Source: Puniceicoccaceae bacterium (GTDB taxonomy: Bacteria; Verrucomicrobiota; Verrucomicrobiia; Opitutales; Coraliomargaritaceae). From it: a stretch of DNA of 64,000 nucleotides. Of the stretch, positions 35,908 to 45,494 are shown piece by piece. The notes under the pieces were generated by a model. The model was not told where the DNA came from. It searched no databases and saw only the letters and a program-made list of their open reading frames with translations. A program made the translations under genes and the position numbers. Position 1 is the stretch's first letter, and each line of letters begins with the position of its first letter. Where the stretch lies: positions 1 through 64,000 of the forward strand of contig PBYS01000102.1 in NCBI GenBank assembly GCA_002729725.1, written 5' to 3'.

Positions 35908-36144
35908 AAGTGAAAAGGTTCGGTGAAAAGTTCGGTGAAAGGTTCGGTGAAAGGTTCGGTGTAAACACCCGACCGTATTCTTACATTATTGAAGGCCAAC
36001 CCTGAATGGTCGCTCGCGAATGTAGCAGAAGGGCTAGAGATGACCGTAAGAGGTATCGAGAAGGACACCGCTAAATTAGTTGAGGGCAATAAATTGAAAT
36101 ACGTTGGACCACAAAAAGGCGAACACTGGGAAGTATTAAAATAA
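35908..36144 (+). pseudogene. Remnant of an AlbA/winged-helix protein C-terminus
   Basis: A 12-bp repeat (GTTCGGTGAAA(A/G), about 4 units, encoding FGEK/FGER in one frame) is followed, one frame away, by an open frame from about 35965: RILTLLKANPEWSLANVAEG, with EMTVRGIEKDTAKL and a final GEHWEVLK. This matches the winged-helix tail of the gene at 28266-28925 (which ends GGHWEVLK). The frame change and absence of an AlbA_2 domain indicate a decayed relative. Confidence 0.7.
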
Positions 36145-36480
36145 GCAAGACCTGCAAAGCAATGAATTCGATTGGGGTAGTTTCTAGGGTAGTGACTGCC
36201 CAAGAAACTACCCCAAAGACTACCCAAGAAACTAGATAAGCAAAATAGGTAAACCAGAGCGCGTCACACAGAACCGAGTCATCGAGTTGTTCACGGATCA
36301 TTGCTGACTGGCATAGTTCTGGTGTGAGGCTGATGCGTTTATTCGTCCGGAAAAGATGTGGCTGTTGTCGGGGAAGAAATACATCGCAGTCATCCAAAAT
36401 GATGTAACTACCCTTTCTGTGATTGACGCCCGCTTAATTAAGTGAACATTTGAATACACGAAATCAGCCCACTCTTGAGC
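36145..36480. other. Intergenic region with a second KTTP-type remnant and inverted repeat
   Basis: About 330 bp. TTGGGGTAGTTTCT (36172-36185) and AGAAACTACCCCAA (36203-36216) form a 14-bp inverted repeat. The right part reads ETTPKTTQET in one frame, as in the linker of the AlbA/winged-helix family, but stops soon after. No intact gene is visible. The rhuM promoter should be in the AT-rich last 60 bp. Confidence 0.5.
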
Positions 36481-37536
36481 ATGAGCAAGGAAAAGAAAAA
36501 TACGGATTCCAATCGCAATGAAAAACCAAATATTCGTTCTTCGGCTGCGGAATACCTAAGCTTTGTCGCCGCAGGCGGTGGCTCGGAAGGAGCCGTCGAA
36601 ATGCGCTATGAAGATGAGAACATCTGGCTGACACAGAAGCTGATGGCGGAGCTCTACGGAGTCTCTGTCCCCGCGATCAATCAACACCTAAAACGAATCT
36701 TTGGGGACAACGAACTGCAGGAAGAGGCAGTTATTAAGCACTACTTAATAACTGCCTCCGACGGTAAAAACTACAAAACGAAGCACTACAGCCTACAAGC
36801 GATCATCGCAGTGGGCTTCAAAATCGAGAACGAGCGTGCGGTCCAATTTCGCAAGTGGGCGAACCAGATCGTCAAAGACTACACGATTCAGGGCTGGACG
36901 ATGGATGTGGAACGCCTGAAGCACGGTGGCAATTTGACGGATACCTTTTTCGAGCGCCAACTCGAAAAGATTCGTGAGATCCGCCTCTCGGAGCGAAAAT
37001 TCTACCAGAAAATCACCGATATTTACGCAACCGCGTTGGACTACGATCCCTCTGCAACAGCAACTCAGCGCTTCTTTGCCGCTGTTCAAAACAAGATGCA
37101 CTATGCGGTGCACGGCAACACCGCGGCCGAAGTAATCATTGATCGCGCGAACCATGAGGTCGATCACATGGGGCTCACGAATTGGGAAGGTGCACCGCAA
37201 GGGAAGATTCACAAATACGATGTGAGCATCGCTAAAAACTACCTTTCCGATTTCGAATTGGAACAGATGCAGCGCATCGTCTCTGCTTACCTAGATATGG
37301 CTGAAATGCAGGCCATGCGAAAAATCCCAATGACGATGGAAGACTGGGAACAGCGACTGAGCGGCTTCTTACAACTCTGGGACCGAGAGGTTCTGCAAGA
37401 CGCAGGAAAAGTAAGCGCGGAGATCGCCAAAACCCACGCCGAATCCGAATTTGAAAAATATCGAATCGTGCAAGATCGCCTATTTGAAAGTGATTTTGAT
37501 AAAATGCTCAAAGCCATCGATCCAGAAACAGAGTGA
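36481..37536 (+). CDS. RhuM-family protein
   Basis: A 351-residue RhuM-like protein with EMRYEDENIWLTQKLMAELY and the helix-turn-helix-like SVPAINQHLKRIF, then HYSLQAIIAVGFKIENERAV and FRKWANQIV. A C-terminal region follows with FFAAVQNKMHYAVHGNTAAE and DMAEMQAMRKIPM. RhuM proteins are widespread on genomic islands; the first was named from a Salmonella pathogenicity island and their molecular role is not established. An in-frame TTG lies two codons upstream (36475). I prefer the ATG at 36481, though neither has a clear ribosome binding site. It is the last gene of the accessory zone. Confidence 0.85.
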   Translation: MSKEKKNTDSNRNEKPNIRSSAAEYLSFVAAGGGSEGAVEMRYEDENIWLTQKLMAELYGVSVPAINQHLKRIFGDNELQEEAVIKHYLITASDGKNYKTKHYSLQAIIAVGFKIENERAVQFRKWANQIVKDYTIQGWTMDVERLKHGGNLTDTFFERQLEKIREIRLSERKFYQKITDIYATALDYDPSATATQRFFAAVQNKMHYAVHGNTAAEVIIDRANHEVDHMGLTNWEGAPQGKIHKYDVSIAKNYLSDFELEQMQRIVSAYLDMAEMQAMRKIPMTMEDWEQRLSGFLQLWDREVLQDAGKVSAEIAKTHAESEFEKYRIVQDRLFESDFDKMLKAIDPETE

Positions 37537-37634
37537 CTCAGAAGCCAGAACCAGGGTAGATTAGGTGGCGGTGATCGACGCGATTGGCATCGCATCGCTA
37601 CGAAACTTTGAAAGACAGCTCTTCGCGTAAGGGT

Positions 37635-37800
37635 GTAGCTCGAAGAGCGAAGCCCCGACGTCCTACTAAGGGCTGTGCCATGCGTAGCTCGAAGAGCGAA
37701 GCCTACAACCGTCGTGCTAAGGGTGTGCCGTGCGTAGCTCGAAGAGCGAAGCCTACCGTCGTGTTAAGGGCTGTGCCATGCGTAGCTCGAAGAGCGAAGC
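37635..37800. repeat. Four tandem copies of a ~49-bp repeat abutting tRNA-Gly
   Basis: GTAGCTCGAAGAGCGAAGC occurs at 37635, 37684, 37734 and 37782 (spacing 49, 50, 48). The intervening sequence is also conserved (CCTAC..CGTCGTG(C/T)TAAGGG(C/T)TGTGCC(A/G)TGC). Each copy has a small palindrome GCTC-GAA-GAGC. The last copy ends one base before the encoded CCA of the tRNA gene. Confidence 0.88.
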
Positions 37801-37875
<75 letters not shown>

Positions 37876-37893
37876 GTGGATTGAAGGTTCGGA

Positions 37894-37922
37894 AGATGTC
37901 GACAGTCATGCCTATGGGTCAA
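37894..37922 (-). promoter_or_regulatory. Possible sigma-70 promoter for tRNA-Gly
   Basis: On the minus strand TTGACC (37922-37917) and ACATCT (37899-37894) are 17 bp apart, and the latter is 18 bp before the tRNA 5' end. The -35 is good and the -10 weak. Confidence 0.35.
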
Positions 37923-38077
37923 GTAGGAATTGATAGAATGTAGAAAAAAAGTGCTTTTTTAAGAACGACCGTGACAAACACGATTGAAGACATAGGTTCT
38001 ATGCTTTCAAATTAAAGTGATTAGGCATGCGCCTACATTGGAATGTGCCCAATCCCTCCCCAGTTATCATACATCTA

Positions 38078-38998
38078 ATGAAAAAAATACGTCTAGGAAC
38101 GATCGCCCTATTACTCTGCTTGACGCTCAGCTTGACCGCCGAGACCATCCAAATCCTTGGAGTGGGTAACAGCTTTACCGTAAACTCGCAGAAGTATCTG
38201 CCCCAAATTATTGCATCCGATCCGGAGGTGGATGCTGTCGTGGCCTGCGCATACATCGGAGGCTGTCCCTTGGATAAGCACATGAGCTTGGCAAAGGCCC
38301 ATGAAGCGAATTCTGAGGAAGGTGCTAAATATACTTACAAAATCGACGGCAAAGATGCGGCTCGCAATGTCTCCCTCAAGCATATGCTACAGGACCGTGA
38401 ATGGGACTATATCACCATCCAGCAAGTCAGCACCAAGAGCTATAAGATCGAGAGTTATTACCCCCATGCGAAGGACTTGATCGACTATATCAAAAAATAC
38501 GCACCTCAGGCAGAGATTATCGTGCATGAAACTTGGTCGCATAGTGTCGACAGTTATCGGGCAACTGACTGGGGCCTCGATCCACGTGAAATGTATGCCA
38601 AACTTCACGCGGCCTATAATCAAATCGCCGAGGAATACGGCCTACGCATCATCCCAGTGGGCACCGCCTTCGAAAATGCCCGCAAGACTGAAATGTGGCA
38701 TTACGAGCCGACTAGCATCGATCTCAACAGCCTGAGCTATCCAGAAGACAAGGCGAATCTGCCTGACGAAAGCAAAAGTATGAACCGTATTTTCTACTGG
38801 AAAAAAGACAAAGAAGACAATTGGTCCGTCAAAACTGATGGCTTTCACGCGGGGCGTAATGGCGAATACCTGGGAGGCTTGATGTGGTATCAATTTTTCT
38901 TCGAAAAGGACCCACGTGAAATTACTTACAAGCCTGAAAAAATGACAGAGGCACAAGCCGTATCACTACGTCAGATTGCCCACGACACAATTCAATAA
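38078..38998 (+). CDS. Secreted DUF4886 (SGNH-like) hydrolase
   Basis: A 306-residue protein with a signal peptide (KKIRLGTIALLLCLTLSLTA, cleavage near residue 21). The mature part starts IQILGVGNSFTVNSQKYLP, where GNSF carries the presumed nucleophile Ser of an SGNH-like fold, and near the C-terminus DGFHAGRNGEYLGG carries the likely Asp/His. The family is DUF4886, common in Bacteroidetes and Verrucomicrobia polysaccharide-degrading strains. An esterase on acylated carbohydrate is plausible but unproven. The start at 38078 is chosen by the signal peptide. Confidence 0.8.
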   Translation: MKKIRLGTIALLLCLTLSLTAETIQILGVGNSFTVNSQKYLPQIIASDPEVDAVVACAYIGGCPLDKHMSLAKAHEANSEEGAKYTYKIDGKDAARNVSLKHMLQDREWDYITIQQVSTKSYKIESYYPHAKDLIDYIKKYAPQAEIIVHETWSHSVDSYRATDWGLDPREMYAKLHAAYNQIAEEYGLRIIPVGTAFENARKTEMWHYEPTSIDLNSLSYPEDKANLPDESKSMNRIFYWKKDKEDNWSVKTDGFHAGRNGEYLGGLMWYQFFFEKDPREITYKPEKMTEAQAVSLRQIAHDTIQ

Positions 38999-39043
38999 GG
39001 ACGGCACCTGCCAGTCGCGGCGCCGGTGAAGTGTCCGTTAAAT

Positions 39044-41182
39044 ATGAATATAATCCCGAGCTTTAACGGAACACACTCTTGGAACTTCACCCGCCGCGGC
39101 GGCATTTTTCAAGTTCAGATCGATACAGTCGAAGACTTGCGTGCGCTGAGTACTCTTGATCCCAAACTCTGGGTCGCACTTAGCTGCCCTGTCAACGATC
39201 TCGAAATTGATCCACGCACATTGTCCTTAATCGACCACGATGCCGACAGTCGTGTCCGTATTGAGGAAATGCTCACTGCCGTGGATTGGACTTTAGCACG
39301 TCTGTCACACCCGGAGTCACTCTTCGCTGGTGGTGACTTGCCACTGGCGGCAATCAATTGTGAGGATGCTGAGGGGGAGAAACTACTGGCCTCCGCCAAG
39401 CGCATCTTAGCAAATATGGGCGCGCCGGAGGCCACATCGATTTCGGTCGAGCAAGCCGCAAATACCGAACAGATCTATGGCAAGTCTCGCCTGAATGGAG
39501 ATGGTGTAATCGCCAAAGACGCCAGCGGCGATCCCGAACTACAGACATTGATCGGCGAGATCATGGACTGCTTGGGAGCGGAAATCGACCGCAGCGGCGA
39601 GCCCGGTATCACGAAGGCGAAACTCGATGCCTTTTTCGATCAAATGCAGCGCTACGAAAGCTGGTGGCGACAAGGTGAAATCGACACCACTCAGGGCGAA
39701 GATGTCTTTCCGCTCGGTGACGCCACGCCTGATGCTTTCAAACATTTCATCGCAGTCGAGCAGAAGATCGATGATTTTTTTGCGCGTTGCCAACTGGCCG
39801 CCTTCGACGCCCGCGCTGAGGCGCCTCTCAATCCTGGAGTGGCTCTGTATTCTGAAATCGCCGACAGTGATTTTTCACAGCCTCGTAAAGATATCGAAGC
39901 TTTACCGCTCGCCAGGATTTCGCCGAGCTCAACCGTGCCCATTCTCGAAGGGATCAACCCAGAATGGCGCGCCCGCATGCTCAGCCTGTGTGAAAAAGTG
40001 ATTCGCCCGCTCGGCATAGGCCCCGGCGATTCTTTAGAGATCGATGAGTGGCAAGCGGTTAAAGCACGCTTTGAAGCCTATCGGCTTTGGCGACAGTCGA
40101 AACCCTCTACCGGCATAGAAAAGCTAAAAATCAAACGAGTGCGCGCCCTACTCGCCTCGGACTTGCGGGACAAAATTAATGCCTTACTAGAGGAAGACGC
40201 ACGCTTAGCCCCCGAAATGAAAGCAATCGATAGTGTAGAAAAATTGGCCCGCTATCACCGTGATTTAATTGTATTGCTACAAAATTTCGTTAATTTCAAA
40301 CAGTTCTACGACGAGCAAGTGTCTGCAATTTTTCAAGCGGGCGAGCTTTATCTGGATGGGCGGGAGTGCCAGCTTTGCCTACGTGTAGGCGACCCGACTA
40401 AACACGCAGTGTTGGCGACGCTCTCGCGGGCTTTTGTCGCCTACTGTGAGTGTCGGCGTCAGGACTCACCGACCAAATTCTACATTGCCGCCGTCTTTTC
40501 TGCCGGTGACTCCTCGAACCTAATCGTAGGTCGCAATGGGGTCTTTCGCGATCGCAAGGGTCTCCTGTGGGACACGACTATAGTGCGCCTGATCGAAAAC
40601 CCGATCAGCATCCACGAAGCCTTCTTGATGCCCTATGTTCGCATCGGCCGCTTCATCGGAGAGAAAATTGAGAAATGGGCCGTAACTCGCGATAAAGCGA
40701 TGCAGAAACAAATGGAAACCGGAGTGGATTCCGTAGGCGATCCTAAAGCGACTGAAACCAGTGCGAATGGCCCCGCAATCGGGGGACTTGCGGCCATGCT
40801 AGCAGCTGGCGGGATCGCGCTCGGCGCTGTTGGAGCCGGCCTGGCCTCGCTCTTTAATACCATGAAAGCGCTGACATGGTGGGAGCTGCCCTTGGTTGTT
40901 TTAGGCGTAATTTTAATGATCTCACTACCTTCGATGGTGATTGCGTGGCTAAAATTGCGCAAGCGCACCCTCGCCCCCTTGCTGGACGCATCTGGCTGGG
41001 CCGTCAATGGGCGCACCCTAATATCAGCTAAACTCGGACGTGTATTAACCAAACGAGCAAGCTTACCACTGAGTTCACATTGTAAATTTGATGAACGAAG
41101 TGGCGTGCGCAACGGTCTTTGGGCAGCTCTGGGGCTGACACTGCTAGCGACAATCGTCGTATGGCTCTACCTAATGTTCTAG
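39044..41182 (+). CDS. Large membrane protein of unknown function
   Basis: A 712-residue protein. The N-terminal 590 residues are soluble, with an EF-hand-like loop (LIDHDADSRVRIEEML, near residue 65). The C-terminal part has three hydrophobic segments (about 590-615, 625-648 and 692-711), giving a tail-anchored arrangement. A GTG six codons upstream (39026) is an alternative start. I prefer the ATG at 39044 because homologous-looking sequence begins MNIIPSFNG. I do not recognise a named family or catalytic motif. Confidence 0.6.
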   Translation: MNIIPSFNGTHSWNFTRRGGIFQVQIDTVEDLRALSTLDPKLWVALSCPVNDLEIDPRTLSLIDHDADSRVRIEEMLTAVDWTLARLSHPESLFAGGDLPLAAINCEDAEGEKLLASAKRILANMGAPEATSISVEQAANTEQIYGKSRLNGDGVIAKDASGDPELQTLIGEIMDCLGAEIDRSGEPGITKAKLDAFFDQMQRYESWWRQGEIDTTQGEDVFPLGDATPDAFKHFIAVEQKIDDFFARCQLAAFDARAEAPLNPGVALYSEIADSDFSQPRKDIEALPLARISPSSTVPILEGINPEWRARMLSLCEKVIRPLGIGPGDSLEIDEWQAVKARFEAYRLWRQSKPSTGIEKLKIKRVRALLASDLRDKINALLEEDARLAPEMKAIDSVEKLARYHRDLIVLLQNFVNFKQFYDEQVSAIFQAGELYLDGRECQLCLRVGDPTKHAVLATLSRAFVAYCECRRQDSPTKFYIAAVFSAGDSSNLIVGRNGVFRDRKGLLWDTTIVRLIENPISIHEAFLMPYVRIGRFIGEKIEKWAVTRDKAMQKQMETGVDSVGDPKATETSANGPAIGGLAAMLAAGGIALGAVGAGLASLFNTMKALTWWELPLVVLGVILMISLPSMVIAWLKLRKRTLAPLLDASGWAVNGRTLISAKLGRVLTKRASLPLSSHCKFDERSGVRNGLWAALGLTLLATIVVWLYLMF

Positions 41183-41323
41183 GCTTGGCAACCAGATGTT
41201 ACTTATGTCTCGGGCAGATCCCATCAGATCCGCCTATTAACTCCATGTCACAGAAACCTCGTATCCTGCCATGCGCCACTCGATTCAGTCGCGCAGAGAG
41301 CAATCTCCGGTCCAGCGCCTCGC

Positions 41324-41917
41324 TCACGCCAAGGCTTGCTGTACCAAGCGCGTCGCATGCTCGGACAACGGCAACTGAAGCGCGGCGGCATGCCCGCGCT
41401 CACTCATTTTCGCCCAAGTTTTTTGTAAGATGCGGATGATTTTGTCTTCTTCCCACTGGCTCAGATACGACTCAAACTGTGTTTCAAGAAAGACCAAGCA
41501 GAGCGCATCTTCGATTTGTTGCACGTCCTGGTTCGACTTCAGGCCTTCTTTCAGGTTGATGGTAGTGACAGCCTGGACCGTGGCATCCTCATAGCCGTGA
41601 GCTCGTAGCAGTTCGGCGCTCTTTTGTGCATGCCATTTTTTTAAGTCGCTACGCCATCTCAGATAGCCTTTGCGGCCTTCGGGATAGTCACCGCGCGGCA
41701 TTTCCCAACGACACAAGTGCTGACAGCGTGCCGCCAAATGTACTGCTTCGCTGGCATCTGGGTAAAGAGCGTCCACCCAGCGTGTCATTGCCAATGCATC
41801 GTGGAGCTCCTTTGGCACCGGCCCTCCCTCTGATGCGAGCACATTCGGATCCTGACTGTTAAGCGAATCAAATGCTGCGATGGTTTTTATAAAACGCGAC
41901 TCTTCTTTAAAATGCAT
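41324..41917 (-). CDS. DUF4202 family protein
   Basis: A 197-residue cytoplasmic protein with the DUF4202 pattern: [60 protein letters not shown] and [15 protein letters not shown]. The His residues in HLAARCQHL could bind metal, but no activity is established for the family. The frame extends 63 residues further upstream, overlapping the divergent CHASE gene. The ATG at 41917 fits the family start. Confidence 0.85.
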   Translation of the reverse strand: MHFKEESRFIKTIAAFDSLNSQDPNVLASEGGPVPKELHDALAMTRWVDALYPDASEAVHLAARCQHLCRWEMPRGDYPEGRKGYLRWRSDLKKWHAQKSAELLRAHGYEDATVQAVTTINLKEGLKSNQDVQQIEDALCLVFLETQFESYLSQWEEDKIIRILQKTWAKMSERGHAAALQLPLSEHATRLVQQALA

Positions 41918-42093
41918 ACCCCCAATTGACTGCAGCAGAGGCGGCGACAAGTCACACCTAAAAAACATTATCATGCATAGATATGGAACGAAAAATGCGA
42001 CTCGTCGGTGAATATAACAGTTGAAAGATTCATATATCTGAATAAACGACCCAATCATATTCATGGGCAAACGCCCCTTCACTTTCACCAAAC

Positions 42094-43029
42094 ATGTCAC
42101 CCCCAAGCCAGCAAATCACTCACAAACGCAGTCGTAAGGGCTCCCCGCTACCTTACCTGCTAGTGATCGCCAGCCTAATTATAGTGGCGGCGGTGGCGAT
42201 CGACCTCTATCTGGAGCGTATCGACCTCGAAATCGCAGTTAATGATCAGCGCGAAGAATGCTTGCTAGAGGCCTCGATTTTAGCTTCTCGCATCCAGGCA
42301 GAAGCCATCTCCACCTTTTATTTAGTCGTGGGCCTGGCACGTGTGATCGAAATCAATGGCGGCATCACAGATGCGCAATTTCAAGACATTTGCTCGCAAC
42401 TGGTGCGCTCTCGCCCCGGATTACGTAATATCGCGGCGGCACCGGACATGGTTGTCAAATATGTCTATCCCCTCGAGGGTAATGAAGCGGCTGTGGGACT
42501 TGATTATTCTAAGCACCCAACCCAACGGGATAGTGCCTTCAAAGTCAAAAAAACAGGTCAGCCGCTGATCGCAGGTCCCTTTATACTTGTCCAAGGCGGG
42601 GAAGCGGTCATTGGACGCTTCCCGGTCTATGTCCGTTCACCAGAAAGCAATGAACGAAGTTTTTGGGGCATTATCTCGACCCCATTAGACACGGGCATTC
42701 TATACAAAGAGGCAGGCTTGTTGGATCCCTCCTTGCCGATCGAAGTCAACATTCGTGGACTCGACGCATCCGGAGCGCGGGGCAAGTTTTTTTACGGTCA
42801 CGAGAGCATTAGCCAGTCCAATCCAGTCCATTTCCCCATCGAGTTGCTTTCAGGCAGCTGGGAAATGGCTGCAGTGCCCAAAGGCGGTTGGCTGCAGGTA
42901 AGTCCCAATGCAACATACATACGTAGTATTACGGGTATTGTCACTCTCTTGCTGTTACTCCTGATCACGATCTACTACCTTTTTTACGGCGCGTCCAGCA
43001 CAGCCAAAAAATGGAGCGTGAACTTGTAA
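42094..43029 (+). CDS. CHASE-domain sensor protein (N-terminal half of a split histidine kinase)
   Basis: A 311-residue membrane sensor. A transmembrane helix at about 21-40 and another at about 278-297 flank a periplasmic CHASE domain (residues about 70-250, including [20 protein letters not shown] and [19 protein letters not shown]). The frame ends 10 codons after the second helix. A histidine kinase begins in the -1 frame and overlaps it by 19 nt. Restoring one A in the A6 run at 43006-43011 would fuse the two into a normal CHASE-HisKA-HATPase protein. Confidence 0.82.
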   Translation: MSPPSQQITHKRSRKGSPLPYLLVIASLIIVAAVAIDLYLERIDLEIAVNDQREECLLEASILASRIQAEAISTFYLVVGLARVIEINGGITDAQFQDICSQLVRSRPGLRNIAAAPDMVVKYVYPLEGNEAAVGLDYSKHPTQRDSAFKVKKTGQPLIAGPFILVQGGEAVIGRFPVYVRSPESNERSFWGIISTPLDTGILYKEAGLLDPSLPIEVNIRGLDASGARGKFFYGHESISQSNPVHFPIELLSGSWEMAAVPKGGWLQVSPNATYIRSITGIVTLLLLLLITIYYLFYGASSTAKKWSVNL

Positions 43030-43709
43030 CTATGCGAGAGCGCTTTTATGCCAACATGAGCCATGAGTTGCGCACACCACTGAATGGGATTTGTGGCATG
43101 TCCGAGCTCATAAAAATGTCATCACAAGATGCAGAAATTGTAGACAATGCAACTATCATACTACGATCCGCTCAGACCTTAACACGTTTATTGGACGACG
43201 TACTCGTGCTGAGCCAATCGCAAAATATACAAATTGATCATATTCAAGAAATTTCACTTGAAGACTTCCTCGCAGAATTAGTGCCACCACTGCAGCATCA
43301 AGCCGAAGCGAAAGGACTGATCCTATCCATCAAGAGCATTCCTTTAGAATGCAAACAGATCGAATGTGAACCTGCGATGCTGCGGCAAATACTTTGGAAT
43401 CTGCTCTCCAACTCTGTCAAATTCACCCACACTGGGGAAGTCTCACTACAAGTGAGCGCTCAAAAAAGAGAGCAAATTTGCTTTCACGTTCGCGACACGG
43501 GCATTGGTATTGATGCGAGTCAGCGAGAGCGTATATTTGAAGCCTTCGTGCAAGAAGACGCCAGCGATTCTCGAAAATTTGGAGGCGCGGGTATGGGGCT
43601 GGCCATCGTTCATCGATTTGTTCAGCAACTCGGCGGCAGCATTGAGGTCAGCAGCGATAAAGGGCGCGGCAGTGAATTTATCGTTACCCTCAATCGAATA
43701 AAAAAGTAA
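43011..43709 (+). CDS. Histidine kinase catalytic part (split from CHASE sensor)
   Basis: A 232-residue HisKA plus HATPase_c protein. The H-box is ERFYANMSHELRTPLNG (His18), the N-box LRQILWNLLSNSVKF, and the G-boxes DTGIGI and GAGMGLAI. There is no transmembrane region of its own and no receiver domain. It overlaps the CHASE gene in the -1 frame. It may be made by independent initiation at 43011, by ribosome slippage on the A-run, or not at all if the frameshift is a recent mutation. No response regulator is adjacent. Confidence 0.85.
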   Translation: MERELVTMRERFYANMSHELRTPLNGICGMSELIKMSSQDAEIVDNATIILRSAQTLTRLLDDVLVLSQSQNIQIDHIQEISLEDFLAELVPPLQHQAEAKGLILSIKSIPLECKQIECEPAMLRQILWNLLSNSVKFTHTGEVSLQVSAQKREQICFHVRDTGIGIDASQRERIFEAFVQEDASDSRKFGGAGMGLAIVHRFVQQLGGSIEVSSDKGRGSEFIVTLNRIKK

Positions 43710-43752
43710 AGCAATCGTCGCCTCTCCCCGCTCCCGCCGGGCTGCACAGCTG

Positions 43753-44250
43753 CTACTCGCCGACGTAAACGCGCACATAATCCACCAGTGCGCGTGACAT
43801 CTCACGCATCTCTTCAGAATCCGAAACATAGGGCCCCGAGATGCGACCGTCGCCTTGGTTGGGGTCCCATGCGTTGACCTGAAATTCCATCGTCAGTAGC
43901 AACATCATATCAACCGGATCGCTGGGAATGTTCTCCGTAAAGCTGTAATAAAGCTGTCCATCCACATAACACTTCATCGACTCAGTGGTCCACTCCAAGC
44001 CATAGACATGATAGTCACTGTCCATCACATCTACCAAAGAAAGCGCTGGAGGGTCGGACAGAGGGTTGAACTGCTTAGACTCGGAACCACCCGATTGTGA
44101 CCAGTGATTGCCAAGTGAGAGAAATATCTTCCCCGCAGTTCTACACGAGTCAACTGCTGCACTGATGCAAATAGACCGCCCATAGCGTCGGCAACTTGGA
44201 CGAAAAATCGTAAAAAGCACAATTCGCAGCACCTGATTAAAATAAGGCAA
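43753..44250 (-). pseudogene. C-terminal remnant of a GH16-type glycoside hydrolase
   Basis: The frame ends with a recognisable GH16/laminarinase C-terminal sheet: GNHWSQSGGSESKQF, DYHVYGLEWTTESMKCYVDG and SRALVDYVRVYVGE. The catalytic ExDxxE region and the N-terminal half are missing. The first 50 residues do not fit the family and a frameshift is likely upstream of about 44100. I read it as a truncated remnant. It is divergent from the PEP-CTERM gene. Confidence 0.6.
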
Positions 44251-44256
44251 ACACCC

Positions 44257-44285
44257 TTGACTAACTACGTATTATTACGTATCGA
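44257..44285 (+). promoter_or_regulatory. Candidate promoter/operator of the PEP-CTERM gene
   Basis: TTGACT (44257) and TATCGA (44280) are spaced by 17 bp. The spacer contains TACGTA-TTAT-TACGTA (44266-44281), a perfect dyad that could be an operator. This supports a translation start downstream, at 44296. Confidence 0.4.
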
Positions 44286-44295
44286 TTTTAGTAAT

Positions 44296-45342
44296 ATGCA
44301 ATTTACACTTTTATTACAAGCCATCCCCAATTACACCCGCATGGCGCTGTTCGCAGCTGGAAGCTGCCTCATGATGGCACCAATCAGTCAAGCGAGCACA
44401 TTGGATCTGCCCGTAGCGGATTTGCTCACAAAGTATAATATGGTGGCACTCGGCGATTATACAACAAACGCACACACTGAAGGCCGCTTTATCGTATACG
44501 GCTCCACCTATGGTGATGTTTCCGGTGCGCCTAACACATTGACTGTGACACCCCCCGATGAATCAGTCATCGTCGGCGGTTCCGTAAATGGCAATATGAC
44601 CATCAACTCCGGCAACGTTCGCATCAGCACAAATGGCGTGAATGCAGGCGTCTTACTCACCAACGGTGGCAGCATGGCGACCTTCAGTAATGGTAAACGA
44701 ATTCAAGTCAACTCTGGCGGCAAAGTGATCCTAGACCCCACGATGGATATCAACTCCAGCGCACAAGCGATGAAACAATTCGCGGTGAATGTCGGCAACC
44801 TGAACAACGACAGTGGCGCCTCGATTTATGTAAATAATCAAGGGGACTTAGTCGGAAACTTGGTGGATTCGAACAGCGATGGCTTAGTAGTCGTTAACAT
44901 GGCCTTTAGTGAACTGACGGAGATCAGGAATAATAACGACAAGTCATTGTTGAATCAACTCGCAGCAGTCGACGGTGTCGTCATTAATGTGACAGGCACC
45001 CCAACTGGTACGTTCAAAAACGATGGTTGGAACGATACATTCGCCTCTAAAATGCTCTTCAATTTCGTCGACGCCACCGCAGCGGACACCATCAAGATTT
45101 CTGGCAGTGGTAAATTCTGGGGCAGTATTCTCGCTCCTGAAGCCAATATTAATAGCGTCAGCAATATTATCGAGGGAGTCGTCGTGGCTAACAACGTCGT
45201 CACCGGCGGACAAGAACTACACCTCCCCGCTCTAGATACAAACTTCACTGAGAAACTGGTATCTGCAGTGCCAGAACCTAGCACCTATGCACTAATTTTC
45301 GGATTGTCGGCATTCGTTCTGGTCGCCAGCAGACGAAGATAA
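44296..45342 (+). CDS. Choice-of-anchor A family protein with PEP-CTERM sorting signal
   Basis: A 348-residue secreted protein with a signal peptide (hydrophobic MALFAAGSCLMMAPISQAS after a short N-region). The choice-of-anchor A domain has FIVYGSTYGDVSG, VIVGGSVNGNM and SGKFWGSILAPEANI. It ends in a classic PEP-CTERM tail, VPEPSTYALIFGLSAFVLVA then RRR. Such proteins are processed by exosortase and placed at the cell surface or into extracellular matrix. No exosortase gene is in the window. The frame opens at a TTG at 44257, but that overlaps the probable promoter, so ATG 44296 is preferred. Confidence 0.85.
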   Translation: MQFTLLLQAIPNYTRMALFAAGSCLMMAPISQASTLDLPVADLLTKYNMVALGDYTTNAHTEGRFIVYGSTYGDVSGAPNTLTVTPPDESVIVGGSVNGNMTINSGNVRISTNGVNAGVLLTNGGSMATFSNGKRIQVNSGGKVILDPTMDINSSAQAMKQFAVNVGNLNNDSGASIYVNNQGDLVGNLVDSNSDGLVVVNMAFSELTEIRNNNDKSLLNQLAAVDGVVINVTGTPTGTFKNDGWNDTFASKMLFNFVDATAADTIKISGSGKFWGSILAPEANINSVSNIIEGVVVANNVVTGGQELHLPALDTNFTEKLVSAVPEPSTYALIFGLSAFVLVASRRR

Positions 45343-45494
45343 ATACCTGCCCTATTTGCATGACAAAAAAATGGTAGACTCGTAAAAATACCAAGGTGCG
45401 ATCGGATCACGTTCGCATTGCATGAGTCCGTGTTAAAACTTGCACTCCTCACTAGAATGCAGGAATTTTGTATTTTTAACAAGATCGCCGATTC

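Noticed and set aside
37635-37800. CRISPR-like array
   Set aside because: The sequence between the conserved cores is itself conserved, so there are no unique spacers; no cas genes nearby.
44257-44295. TTG start for the PEP-CTERM gene at 44257
   Set aside because: This codon is within a likely -35 element and the region holds an operator-like dyad; the ATG at 44296 fits a signal peptide better.
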